DNA from: Branchiostoma lanceolatum
Lineage: Eukaryota; Chordata; Leptocardii; Amphioxiformes; Branchiostomatidae
Reading direction: 5' to 3'
Length of the DNA stretch: 64,000 bases
NCBI RefSeq assembly: GCF_035083965.1
Contig: NC_089738.1
Coordinates: forward strand, 592,501 to 656,500
This document shows positions 48,630-62,300 of this stretch, piece after piece. The position numbers and the translations under genes were made by a program. Under the pieces are notes generated by a model. That model had not been told where the DNA came from, did no database searches, and saw only the letters and a list, made by a program, of their open reading frames with translations. How positions within the stretch are numbered: the first letter of the stretch is position 1; the number at the start of each line of letters is the position of its first letter.

Positions 48630-49290
48630 CTAATTACCTTCACCGAGGAGATTATGTTTTCAGTTACGTCAGCTATGGGCTGGGTCAGTATGTATGTCAA
48701 CAGCATGACTCGAGAAACCTTTGATGCATCTTCATGATTTTTGGTAGGTGAACAGCGGTTTCGGGAACAAAGGTCAGGTACGAATATGGTTTATCTGGCG
48801 TTTTACTACAGTATACTGTAGAAGACTATGTGTTTGTATGTAGACAACAAAACTGAAGGAAATGTTGAAGGATCTTCATGACGTTTTTGGTAGGTGAGTA
48901 GCGGTTGTGGGAACGAAAGTCAAGTTCGAAAATGGTTCACCTGGCGTTTTTCTCCAGTACTGCAGCGGACTGTGTATGTATGTGTTTGTGTTTGTATGTA
49001 TGTAGACAGGTAGGGGTCTTTGAAGAGGAAGGTAAATTTTGATTATGGGCCTCCTAGCGGGTATCTAAGGTACTTCAGCGGAGCTTCAAAGTTGAAGGTT
49101 AAATTTTCTGGAGTCACCAGCTTCATGATATTTGAGTAATAGATAGCGTTTGAGACAGGAAGTAAGGGGTGTAAGTTTAAGCCCTCTAGCCGCGTGTTTA
49201 AAACTGCAGTTGGCGATTTTGTTGTTACCTTTGGAGGCGAATAGCTGGAGAAGGGGTTGACAGATCTTCATTATTTATGGTATGATTAAC
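48630..49290. repeat. Dispersed repeat family, inverse copy with internal duplication
   Basis: It starts TTACCTTCACCGAGGAGATT (inverse of the right end of the family). It contains the phrase TTTTTGGTAGGTGA.(C/T)AGCGGTT twice, 150 bases apart (about 48738 and 48888), indicating an internal duplication. Confidence 0.6.
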
Positions 49291-49299
49291 TAACTAACT

Positions 49300-50322
49300 A
49301 ATGCTTTACATAATCAATTACTTATAAAGCAAATCGGAAGTTAATATGGAAAACAAACGAGGAATGTTTATCATGGCTGAAAGCTGGTGACTGGAATCTA
49401 GGCCAACAGCGGGCATGGCTAGTTGGTCGATTAAAATACAGGTTTCATCCAATATGCTTGATATAAAGATGGCTAATTTCAAAAGTGAATCCAATGATGG
49501 ACATAGTAAGATGCTAATTATGCCAAACAGGAGATTTCATAATTGATGAAATTTTACAAATCCGCTGCATTCCATGAAAACACTTGAAGGTAGCTTCAGT
49601 AAATCTGATGATTGACATATTGAGATGCTCATTATACAAAACAGGAGCTCATCTGTAGATTTGATTACATTGTAGGAATCCACTGCGTTTCCAAATCTAT
49701 CCAGTTGCTTAAGTAACTGTTTTATTGCGTATCTTATTACCAGGATGTGCAACCGTCATTGTCATTCCCTGGCAGGGCATTCAAACATGTGGCATATGTC
49801 ACTAGGAAAGAGGGTAATATCTATAAGTATCACTTAAGCATATGATGTATTAACCTGATTGATTGATGAGAAAATACTATATAATGCTATATTGGTAAAT
49901 TGCGGGAATTTCGTACATTCGTCAATCGGTAAGTTATTTCGCGAAGGTATGAGGTCGTGGAAATCTAGTTCCCTTTTTTCACACGCAGTCGTACGTACAA
50001 TACTTTTCTTATACGCATTTCTACCATTTTGTGTAAGTTTTTTCAAACGAACAGTACCTGATAGTTTGGAGCATACACATTCACAGTTTGAATAATAGTG
50101 TTACGCAGTCCATACGCAATTCATACGCATCTCGTACGCGATGTATGCCCTAGACCCGTTATGTATACGCTAGATTCAATCTCAGACATTGCAACATTGT
50201 ATCGAACACCGCAATAACCACAGCATTTCAGCCAAAACGCAATGTCTTATCTGAGCCAAGAAAGTTCCTGTTTATCTGAAGCGTGGTGCTGATCACGAGC
50301 AGGCGTGTGCGGTGGTCTCGCA
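49300..50322. other. Upstream region of the IgGFc-binding gene; no feature recognised
   Basis: Unique sequence. No TATA box or other promoter motif at a convincing distance from the start codon at 50323 was noticed. The last 60 bases before it become G+C-rich. Confidence 0.4.
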
Positions 50323-53300
50323 ATGTCGTCCGCAGCAGCAGCCCGGCCCCACCCCGGCCTGTGGGTTCTCGTAGTGTGTCTGGTCCCGTGGCAGACTGTA
50401 GCACAGACAACAGGTATGTACATGTAATACCTCTGAGATTAATGATTGTTAATTAGGACAAATTCTTCAGAGGATTTCTGACTAACCAACAGTAACAGTG
50501 AGATTAATGTGTGACTTCACTATGCCATTTTCTACTAATACTTGCATCAGCATGTGCAGGTCAACATTGATCAAACACCACACACAGAGCACTGATACGA
50601 CCTGGCAGCCATTTAATCAAATTGTCTTAAAGTGCACTGACAGGACGGCCATTGCGACCCATTATAGATGTCTTAGCATGGCAATCAAATCAAACCAGTC
50701 GTTAAATCAGGTTAAATTAAGTCTTACAGTTCTGTACCGTATTCCGTACAGTATCACGAGCTATAGCCTGTCTTTAAAACATTGTCGCTGACTCAGTTGT
50801 AGGCAAAATAAATCAGCATAATGAAACGTATCCTGTGTTTCAAAAAGCATCTAGGTTTTGCATGAAGCACAAAGAAAATGGTATAAAACATGCTAATCAA
50901 GAGGGACTGAGTAGACTTAGGGAATCAGCTTTGGTTTGGCTTAATTGATTTTTTGTTTGGTTTTTGTTTTGTCTCCGGCAGCTAAGTGACGGCTAGGCGA
51001 AGTGTGTTCCAATGTGGCGGAAGCAGATAAGAAGTCCGGCCCCTTTGCCAACCCAACAGGTTTCCCCATCAGATAAAACATATAATCATAAAATCCGCGA
51101 TAGAGTGTCGCAATGATAAGTTACGATATAGCAGTTATAGCATGGATACAGGGAAAATGAAAAATGGAAATCTTGTTTTTTTGGCGTGTCTGTCTGTCGG
51201 TTTGTGTCTGTCTTTTTGTTTTGTCCGGATTTATAGTCATCATAACTCAAGAACCTCTGGACGGATTACAACGATACTTGATATGTAGCCTGTAGGTGGG
51301 TGTTGGGGGAAGACGAATAAAAGGTCAAGGTTGATTTTGGGCCTCCTAGTATGTGACCTTCGTACTGCAGCAGAAATCCGTTTTTTATGTATTTCACCCT
51401 GAACGTACGTTCTACGGTCTTTTTTTGATAAGGATGAAGTTGTATAGGTTGGAGCCCCATAGCAGCCTGCTATGGTGTTGCAGGAGCGTTTTTGTGCAAA
51501 TATTCCCAGGAGGATAACTGAACAAAGGAGCGACGGATTTCCATACTATTTAATATGCAGGTATCCTAGACAGAAGTATACAGGATGAAGTTGTTAATAT
51601 GCATCCCTTTTATCCTTTTTTCCTGTTACGATTTCTTTTCCAACAAAAAATTCAACCATTTAAAAGGAACAAAACTAGCTATTACACAGTTTCACCTTGC
51701 TTAAAACAATAATGACAATTTAACTGTGTAATGAATTTCGACATTTCTTCATCCAAATATGTATGTTTGGCTCTGTAAAAACCCAAAGGGGTGAGTAAGA
51801 CGCTCCCAGGATTCGAACCTGTCAATCCCGGTCCGCACGGCTTGGCAATCCAACACGCTAACCACTAAGCTAAAAGGTCCGGACCAGTTAGACTGGTCAG
51901 TTAGTGGAGGTTTATCCCCACTATTACACTTCTCCCCCTTTTCTTTCAAGACTCGTCCCGAGTCTCCCAGTACGACATCCCTGTGTGGCACCCTTTGCCG
52001 TTACTCACAGGGCCGGTGTGGTGGCTCCAAAGTAAACACTTCATCTCCTTATTTCCATCATTAAAATACTGTTACTTTCATTGGTCTTTATCAAATTTAC
52101 GTACAGGTCAAAAACGATAAAATTCAACGATCTCAAAGTCCGCAATTGAAACGCCCTCTACATTTCCAAATAAAGCCGCTAGAGGGCTTCTGCAACATTT
52201 TCCGACTACAAGAGCTACCTACCTACAAGAAATCGTTATCAGAGCTTGTACAGTTTTTTTCTCTGTATCGAGAAGTGTCCGCAAAATATATCTGAGGCAT
52301 GTAAAATGTCGTTTAACTAGTAAACATGAAATGCAGGTCGTTGTTAAGAATGATCAGTCATAATTTAACAAGCTACCCATAAGCTGAGGATTTACGAAAT
52401 ACTTTCAAAAATCGAATCCGACACTCCTTCGTACCAATGTGTTGTGAATAAGAAAATAGATTAAGTAAGTCTCCGTAGATGACTTACAAGCAGTCGGGTA
52501 CAATTAGAACTGATGAACAAGCAGAAATTTTCCAACACGTAGAGCCTGCTAGGGAGGCTAGGTAGGTATTCAGATATCTTTCGAACCATTCGTGTCATGG
52601 GCGTCAATTGTGTCCTGACGATGGACATGTGCCAGCAGTGCGCACGGCATGTAACGGATGTGTAGCACGATGATAAAGCTTGTCCTCAGCAAGACAGGAT
52701 GATCTAAAACAAAGGACATCTTTGGAAGAATACATATTCGTCCAGATTCACCCTGAAGCTCAGCAATCTAATGGAACACTAAATGGCTGGGCCAAGCACT
52801 TCATATTAAAATATAATACGCATCTTCTTTATAGACGGTAGTTTCCGAGACAACAAAGGAACTGAGTTCGTCCTATCTTTCGTCCAAAACTTCAAGCGAG
52901 ACGGACACCGGCCTCAGCTGCTCATCACCGGCTCCAACCAGAGCCCGACATCGGTGGTTGTTGATGTACCAGTTGTGGGGTTTACCTCAACAGTCAACGT
53001 CAGATTCGGCGAGGTTAGTTAAAAACATGCCTTTGGATTTGACATCTTGTCCGGAAGACATGCGTTTGGCATTTTGACACCTGTACTATATTTACGTTTA
53101 GAACTAGTGCACGCAGTCGTTTATTGTTAAGATGACATCTGGAAAAACACTCGTGGTGATCAATGGTTGTTTTACACGTATCACTACATGTAGCTTGTCT
53201 GGTGATTTCCTATCAAAAACAAATCACAGAAGTGACCCAGCGACGTGTCAAATCAAACGTTTGCATCAGCAGAGTTTATGATATTGTCTTCACACATAAT

Positions 53301-56300
53301 TCAGGTTGCGACAGTTAACCTCCCACGCGATGGTGTGGAGATGCAGGGGAGTAGGAAAGATCGCAATGCGGTCTCCATCCGAGCGGACGACGACATCACA
53401 GTTTACGGTGTTTTTTCTGAGCGTGACTCGTCTGACGGATACCTGGGCCTCCCTACGGACGTACTGGGGACGGAGTACCTGGTGCCCTGTAATACCGTCA
53501 CCAGTAACCGGCCAGAGGAAGGCTTCGTTCATATTCCTTCAGGTTTGTTTGACTTCTCCCAAACTAAACATATGGTAATACAGACGCTGGCAGGTAATGG
53601 GACAGAATTTCCCTTAATGCTAGTGATAGTTTCTAACAGTCGGTTTCATAGGTCTACAATTATAGTAGTTGGTTAGTGTTCTTGTATGCAAGATGCCCTC
53701 AAAGTTGCAACTGTAACGTGAGTTTATATAAATCCGGGTTTCTCCGATATGAGTTATTTGAAACCAGTCTGACAGAACTATAAAGCATCCTTTTTTTCTG
53801 CTCTGTGTCAATATCAAAGACAACCCTTATTACTCGTGCTATACATGTTTTTTTCTCCGGTCCTGCTGATTAATTTATAACATAATATTGCAATTTGAAA
53901 AAATACCGTCTGTCGCACAGAGAACGATCGTGCTCTCGGCCGGGTGTCTTAATGGACTCCAGTGGCAATACTTAGTCACTATAACAACAAACCATCAACT
54001 CTTCAGTGTATCACACAAACGAATCTTTGATTTTGGGTAAACTGACACTGAATTTGTCTATTTCGATATTGTCTGCAGAGTTCGGGCTTGTGGGAGTGTA
54101 TGATAACACCGCTGTCAAAATCCTACCAAGACAACATGTGATTTTTGAGGACCAAAGCTACGATGCAGGGGAGACAATTACAACCACACTGAACAAGTTT
54201 GAAACGTTGCAGATTCAGAGCGATGACGACTTAACAGGTAAACCTTTGTTGGAAGATAATCATAAGATGAACATAAATGATCTGCATTCTATCCTACTAC
54301 AACAGTCTATAATACCTGACTCCCTAAACTCATCATCATGGACTCAGTTTTTATCGCATAGGCACATGGTTGAATATCACAGACATCAGACAAAGTTAGA
54401 AGAACTTAAGAGCGGCTGTCTGTAAAAACCAAGCAAAATGAGAAAAAAAGTGGCCAAAGTAAAAAAAATGAAATTTTCTTAGATTTTGTGTGGTGGTAGG
54501 GCCTTGGCCCAAACCTACAAAAATGGGAAAGTTTTGGGCCGGAGGTTACCAGTTGCCATGGCAACTGCCATTTTTCAAAATGGCGGATTTTTGCCTTGTG
54601 ACGGCCTCTCTCTCACTCAAAATGGACCATCTTTGGCCTACTGTAGCTCTCACAAATGAACAGAAATTTTGTTGCCTCTTACATATGTTATTATCCATAT
54701 CTTAACAAGTAAAATGATGCAAAGTTTTTCTCGATATGTTTTGGCAGTGAGGTGCAACGAACGTTTAAAGATGACCTGTTTTTGTGAAATTTCAAAATTG
54801 ACAAAAACCCTTTTTTTGGACGTTTTAAGCTAGTGATATCTCCTTAAAGGGCACATCAAATTGGCTGATTTTTGGTACAGCTCTAGCTTAGACTTTTATA
54901 AACATTACATTAAAAATAAACTTTGGGTTCTAAATGAGGCGGGCCACAGTGACCCAAAGACTAAGCCATTATTTCCATTGTAGCAGAATTGCAACTACAG
55001 AATTGTAGGTGAAATAAACATGTGCAACTTGGTGATTGAGATGAAAATGACTTTTTTAAAACTTTTTATTCTGCAAGAAACCTACCTGGCACTTACAAAA
55101 GTATTTTGTAACAGTTGACTGCTGGTTGCCATGGCAACGGCCATCTTTGTTCTTAATGGTGGATTTTCACCTTGTTGTAGGAGGAAAACATCCATAGATT
55201 GGCTATATATGTAAAGAAAATGAAACCTGCTGGTTTTCATGTAACAGAGAAACCTACCTATCACTTAGGAAAATAGATTTCGTCCGGACCAACAGCTGGT
55301 TACCATGGTAACAGTCATTGGCCAGCTTTTAAAGGTTCAAAATTGGTTCCTCAGGAAAGTCAGGATTGCAACTGTCTATTTTTACAAAATATAAGTTGAC
55401 ATTCATAATTACTTTATCTAGATCTAGGCATGTAATTATAAAATGATTAGCATTGAGGTTAGGCCGGGGCTTTGGGCGGGGGTAGGGTTGTCCCCGTCAA
55501 CAAGGAAGATTTCATTCATTTAAAGGGGTGGTGCAGAACTTGATAGCATCAAAGGAGAGAATAATAAAAAAGAGTTTAGTGTAATATTTCTAAATAGATA
55601 GTCCGTGTAGCTGACTTTTTGTTTCCTTTTTGAAAAAAAAAGAGAGCAAATATACAAGGTCTGTATGACACTTCGTTCTCGGACCCCCCTCAGAGACCCT
55701 CAAAAATCGAACAATTTATGGTTAAAAATTGCTGAAATTGCGATGGATACGCTGATGATTTTAATGAAGATATGTATATAAGTTTTATATTTCCATTATA
55801 GCATGGTTTTCAGAGTTTCATAGACCAAAAGTTGAAGATCAAGCATTGAAGAGGGTGTACTAGGGGTTTATCAGAACCAATGAAAGCAGAATTTTAAATG
55901 TCGCTACATTTTAGTCATTTTTAAGTGTCTTTTTCTCCCGTCATCGGCAATGTTGATGGATGGTTTTACCTTTGCTGGAGAGAGAAACATCTACTGAGTC
56001 AAAAACAAGTAGTTAATTGGAAAACACACATAGCGGGAGCCGTGACTTGTGGGTCTTTATGGGGATTTCGTGTTTTGGGACTGATAATAAATCAGGTGAT
56101 CAAGTCTCACGACGGTGTGAGCTGTAGCCATTTTTGTGTCGCTGTGTGAAAACCACGGATATATGCCAAAAATGCTTACAATAATTAGAAATCTTAATTA
56201 GTGCACTGCATGGGGGTTACAAGGAAACTTGAAATGGAATTAAGCTGACTTGAATCGCTAATTTCCTTACTCAATAATTTTGTATAGGGCGTATTCACGT

Positions 56301-59300
56301 GACGTCATCACCCCTGCCCTCCGTGGGCGGCCATGTTGGTGCTCACCCTGCAGCAAAGTTTCTCGGTGTCCGACGGTCTCTAACTTTCCAAGGAATGCGA
56401 AGTCGTCTGATCGCTATTATATGCAAAGAGTCTCCAGCCTCACATCTTTTTCGCTACAAAAATCCAATTTCACCTACTGGAAATGACCCATTATCGACGA
56501 GCGAGGAAATGTTTTCCCCAGCAGCCTACAAACATAGCCGCTAAACTGTTTACAGAGTACACATAAAATCAGTTCACAGCATACAAGTGTTCCAAGGCCT
56601 GCAACCACGTAGTAGTGTCTTGAGTGTCGTGAAAAATTTTGTTGACAGGGAGTACGTTATGATCGGGAAAGTTCGACGTTGAAAGACCCCCCAGTTTACG
56701 AACGAATCTCAAGCAACGACTACACGGTGCCGCCACTGTGTTACACAACGGGCCTGTAATTTGCTTTTCGACCAGATACAAAGGTTTCTGTACACTCACG
56801 TTGATTCTCAAACTTCAACTATTTAGATCCGCTGTTCGTATGTCAGAAATCCACTTTTGTTTCAGTCGTTAGTCCCTTCGTATGTTCCCTCACCTACACG
56901 AGAAACGCCAAACCAATCTTACTGTTACCCGATCAGTGTGTGCTTTATCAGTCCCAATCCAACATCTGACCACGAGGCAAAACACCATGATTGTGAGACA
57001 AAACGTTTCGAAGGGAAATTGTGAATGGCGTAGAAAACATCTGCTATTTATACGGAGAGTTCCATAGGGCTCCACTATCAAGTGAGCACCAACATGGCCG
57101 CCAGTGCTCGTTGCTAGGGGGAGGGTCACGTGACTGAATACGCCCTATATTCACTATGCGGTACATAACGACAAAGGCTCTGCATGGGGTTCATCAGGAC
57201 TCCGCATATATGATGTGGTATCATACCGTAGAGGGGAAAACATTGATAAAGATAAAAGAACTAAGGAAGTCTGCGGAACACTTCTATTTGCCCGTTCCTG
57301 ACCTCCTACGTACATCCACTGGAGACTATTGTGCGCACGCATGGATGAACTGCCTTAGATGCCTTTTACGTTTAGTTTAATCTTTGGATAGTTTTGTGAC
57401 TTCTCCGTAGGTACGTGAAAAGGGAAACACTTTCTGTATCTGTACTAATTTTGCATACAGCTTTTTACTGCAGCTCAAACTGTAGCTGCAATAGGTGCAA
57501 GAATTTTAGGCTTTTCTTAAATCAGAGGCTTTTAGTTTCTATATTGTTGATATGATACACGTAGAAATTCTGAAGACACTCATCCCTGAGGTCTTTGAAT
57601 ATTGGATATACATGTTTTGTTTCGCAAGGCTAAGTCCCTCGATTACGGGACAGCTTCATTGTTATACAATGCATAAAACAAGTATGCAGTAATATAGGAA
57701 TAATTCTATGAAAAGAAATCTTAACTACATCAGCAATGAATAGTCAAATCAAGGTATAGTCCCTGACACAAATACAAAGCCCTTCTAAAGCTCAGTTCAT
57801 TTACTTTGTTTTCTGGAGCAATCCTGAATGGTCTGAGTGAAAGTTCTATTGGTTAAAATTACAATATAGTCTTCAATTTTATGATGGTCTACCCATTATG
57901 ATTCTCAAATTGTATAAACAATCTTAAAAACAACTGTCTCTGCGTCTGGATGTATCCTGTCATATGAATAACGTCCTACTACTCCCCTCAAGTTTTTGTC
58001 ATTGGGAGTTGCAGAAGATCAAATACAAGTAGTTTACTGTGCGCATAACTATGACATTCACCATGTCAACATTCGTCATTAAAAGTGGCCATTGTCATGG
58101 CAACGAACCATGAACTGTTGAAAATTTTTTGAAGTGCCAGATAGGTTCCTTGCAGCATAAAAAGATTAAAGAAAAGTCCTTTTTATCTCAATTTCCAACT
58201 TGCCAATCACTGAGGAACCAATTTTGAACCTTTAAAAGCTGGCCAATGACTGTTACCATGGTAACCAGCTGTCGGTCCAGACGAAATCTATTTTCCTAAG
58301 TGAAAGGTAGGTTTCTTTGTTACATGAAAACCAGCAGGTTTCATTTTCTTTACATATATAGCCAAGCTATGGATGTTTTCCTCCTACAACAAGGTGAAAA
58401 TCCACCATTAAGAACAAAGATGGCCGTTGCCATGGCAACCAGCAGTCAACTGTTACAAAATACTTTTGTAAGTGCCAGGTAGGTTTCTTGTAGAATAAAA
58501 AGTTAAAGAAAAGTCATTTTCATCTCAATCACCAAGTTGCACATGTTTATTTCACCTACAATTCTGTAGCTGCAATTCTGCTACAATGGAAATATTGGCT
58601 TAGTCTTTGGGTCACTGTGGCCCGCCCCATTGAGAACCCAAAGTTTATTTTTAATATGATGTTTATAAAGGTCTAAGCTGAAGCTGTACCAAAAACCAGT
58701 CAATTTCAAGTGCCCTTTAAGGAGATATTGCTAGCTAAAAACGTCAAAAAAGGGGGTTTTGTCAATTTTGGAATTTTACAAAAACAGGTCATCTTTAAAC
58801 GTTCGTTGCACCTCAACGCCAAAACAAATCGAGCAAAACTTTACGTCATTTTACTTGTTTAGATATGGATAATAACATATGTAAGAGGCAACAAAATTTC
58901 TGTTCATTTGTGGGAGCTACAGTATGCCAAAGATGGTCCATTTTGAGTGAGAGAGAGGCCTTCACAAGGCAAAAATCCGCCATTTTGAAAAATGGCCGTT
59001 GCCATGGCAACTGGTAACCTCCGACCCAAAACTTTCCAATTTTTGTAAGTTTGGGCCAAGGCCCTACCACCACACAAAATCTAAGAAAATTTCATTTTTT
59101 TAATTTGGCCACCTTATGCTTGGTTTTTACAGACAGCTGCTCTTAATTTGGCAGCCATTATCAACAATTTGCTTAAATGTTCTTTTAGATGAAGGGCAAG
59201 TTCGACAGTACTGCAGCAGGTTTTGATATCTCCTTTTCGGGATGTGCTGTGGTCCTTGTTTTGAATGGCAGCAACTCTTGAGTATGGTATGGTATCCCAA

Positions 59301-62300
59301 CGGCCGACCCCAACCGCGAGAGGGTTGGGGCCGAGAGTGATGCGAAATCCACCGTCTTGTATTTTATCTATGTCATACCACCCCCATCAAACTCCCTATG
59401 GGCCGTACCCGGAAATTCGGGCCGTACCCTGTAACTACAGGCCGTGCCCGATGGTGGACATCCCACGGCCACAGCGCGTAGTCGCGTGAAAGTCGCGTCT
59501 AGGTACCCTGTACCGCAACGATACACAATCCCACATAGCCTATGCTCTGACAAACAATCCGGCAATGTTTTCCTTTCATAGACTTTGATAATAAGCGCTG
59601 TGGTGTTTTCTGGGCGATTAGATGTCATGAATAAACAGCGCTTACTGATTTGAAGCGTGCGGAGTTCATTACGTTCTTTCGCAAGCTTAGAAGAATTAAC
59701 GCAAAATTGGCAGTACCGGGTTTTACGACACCCTGACGGTGCATCTTGGGAAGTGTGAAATCGGCGAATGGCATCTACAACACTATACCCTGCCAGGGGT
59801 TGACTAAAGATAAAGGGGCAGTAAAAAAATGCCTTCGCCTTTTATTAGTAATAAAAGGCGAAGGCTTATGTAAGGCGTACTTACAGCAAGGAGGTTTTGT
59901 CTAAATTTTGTGTCGCCACAACCTGATGATAAAGATGCAAATTAAGTTCACTTCCGGATAACTCGAGAACTCCAGACCGCATCTCGCCACAGCTTGCGTG
60001 AGTGTTCTCAAAACTGGGCGCGATTTGTACAACGCCACTCGGCAGAGAGGTGGCCAGGAATGTTTGCCAGAGCATAGGCTATGTGTGATTGTGTATCGTT
60101 GCGGTACAGGGTACCTAGACGCGACTTTCACGCGACTACGTACGCACTGTGGCGGGCGATGTCCGCCATTGGGTACGGCCCATAGTTACAGGGTACTGCC
60201 CGAATTTCCGGGTACGGCCCGAATTTCCGGTTTCGACCCGAATTCCTGGGTACGGCCCATATGGAGTTTGATGAGGGTGCATACCCACCCGTGAAAACAC
60301 ACCCTTCAATGCGAAATGCGCCAGAAGTTGAGAAGAGCTGTGTCATCGAACAAAAAATAATTTAACAGCCGCACATTCCAACGACTGAATCCAGTATTTG
60401 AATTTTCGATGTGAATATTCTATGGAAGCCCTTGTGAAAACCAAACTTATCACCCGGTCCGGAACACCCTATCAAATGGTTTTGTGGCTCAGGTACTTAC
60501 ATAATGGATAAAGCTCAAACAGAGCAGTAGAAGGATGGTTTATGTAAGTTTATGTTTATGTTTTATGTTTTCAGGATCCAGGATCATTTCCGATAAGCCC
60601 GTTGCTGTTCTGAGCGGTAACGTGTTCACGAGTGTGGGGACGGCGGCGGAGGTGAGGGGGTCCGGGACGCACATCGTGGAGATGATTCCTCCTGTCAGCA
60701 CCTGGGGGAAGGAGTTCGCTCTGGTGCCATTGAAGGAGAGACAGAAAGGAGACGTATTTCGCGTCCTGGCTGCTAACGATGATACTCAGGTTTGCAATAC
60801 TACAATCATTTTCAGCTTTCCATCTCAGGCAAGCCTCCTGGATTTTATGTAATGTGAGGTAACAGTGCCTTTAGGCAGTGAAACGACAAATGTAATAGAA
60901 CCACCCAAACTCCTCTTTCATAAAATGCAGTATCAGCACATACGCATGGATGCCGATGTAGTTACTGTTCATACATTGGTGGCATCGTGTGGCGCAATCG
61001 GTAGAGTGTTTCGCCCAGATCCGAGAGGTCCCGGTTTCAAAACCCCGATATGTCCGGATGTTGTGCCTTTGGGTAAGGCACTTTACACGACTTTCCTCAC
61101 TCGACCCAGGTGTGACTGGGTACCTGACTTCGGTTGGGGAGGGTCGTATTGAGGTCGCCTGCTGGCGCCGAATTGCAGCCGCCCAGACCCTTGCGACAGT
61201 TCCATGGAGTGCAAGTGTGGAGCAAATATGTATCTGTTCTGTATGATTGTAAACCCTGCAGCAATTCAGCACTGGCTGCCATTTCACGCGTAATTTCTGA
61301 CCAATAAACCATTATTGTTATTATACCAGTACGTGTGAAGGCCTGTCTCTTAAAACCCTGCTGCAGGTAAACCTGACAGGAAACGTCCCGCGCACATTGC
61401 AAGCTGGTGAATTCTGGGAGTTTAACCTGCCGTCTTACCGTTATAAACACCTGACTACCAGCAAGCCTGCCCTTCTCGTGCAGTACAGGTAAATATCCTG
61501 GGTCGAAACCAGCTCCGTAGAGCTGACTCCACGCACTGTTAATGCATACGAAAGGTTTACGGCACCCTCAAAAAACGTTTTATACATCTATGGAGAAGTT
61601 CTGCTGAACGATAGATAAGCTCCGTCGAGCTTGCTCTACGCATTATGAATGCATACAAATGGCTCACGTCACTTTTAAAAAAGAATCAATAGCTCTATGG
61701 AGAAGTTCTGGTGAACGATAAACAAGCTCCGTAGAGCTGGCTCCACGCACTTTCAATGTATACACATGGCTCACGTCACCCTCAAGGAAAGTTTCTGGTG
61801 AACGATAAACCAGCTCCGTAGACTTCACGCATTATGAATGCATTCACATGGTCCACGTCACTTTGGAAAAAAAGCAGCTCTATAGCTCTATACACTGGGG
61901 GAAAGCAGCTCTACTGCTCTATAGACTCGGATGAGTTCGAGGGAGGTGTTTAGGCATACCGCTCTATAGGGAACTGGTTTAATAACGATAAACCAGTTCC
62001 CTATAGAGCGGTATGCCTAAACACCTCCCTCGAACTCATCCGAACTCATCTGAGTCTAATATACAGTCTAACATATAAACAAGCGAAGTTACCATGATGT
62101 GTAATTCCCCCATGACGCCCTTTGACTGTTCCAATAAGGGACGGAGAAGTTTTGACGTCGTTATCTTCGAATGCCTGGTTATCAACGCCTTTTAGACAGT
62201 GTTCTGAATACTTAAGTCTGCCAAGTTTGCATTTCTTGCAGAAAAACTGATGTTGCATTTAGCACATATCCCTTTAAAACGTTAAAAATCCCGGTTTAAT

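Larger units (their letters stand above)
54410..59142. mobile_element. 4.7-kb TTAA-flanked foldback transposon with ~0.95-kb inverted repeats
   Basis: It begins GAGCGGCTGTCTGTAAAAAC and ends with the near-exact inverse (GTTTTTACAGACAGCTGCTC), between TTAA at 54406-54409 and TTAA at 59143-59146. The arms 54410 to about 55357 and about 58210-59142 match throughout with modest divergence. An extra partial copy of the arm motif lies at 58080-58210. There is no transposase frame. TTAA targets and long inverted ends would fit a Kolobok- or piggyBac-mobilised non-autonomous element. The element lies in intron 4 of the IgGFc-binding gene. Confidence 0.85.

Noticed and set aside
51800..51882. Functional tRNA gene
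   Set aside because: A and B boxes are good but the acceptor stem does not pair cleanly and the sequence is embedded in repeat-like DNA; a SINE head is more likely.
56280..56544. Protein frames at the left end of the nested MITE
   Set aside because: They start inside the inverted repeat and have no homologous partner or splice continuity.
59379..60279. ProtoRAG/Transib assignment for the CATAC-flanked element
   Set aside because: The ends start CACCC(C/T)CATC rather than the CACWRTG heptamer and no RAG-like protein is encoded, so only the 5-bp duplication agrees.
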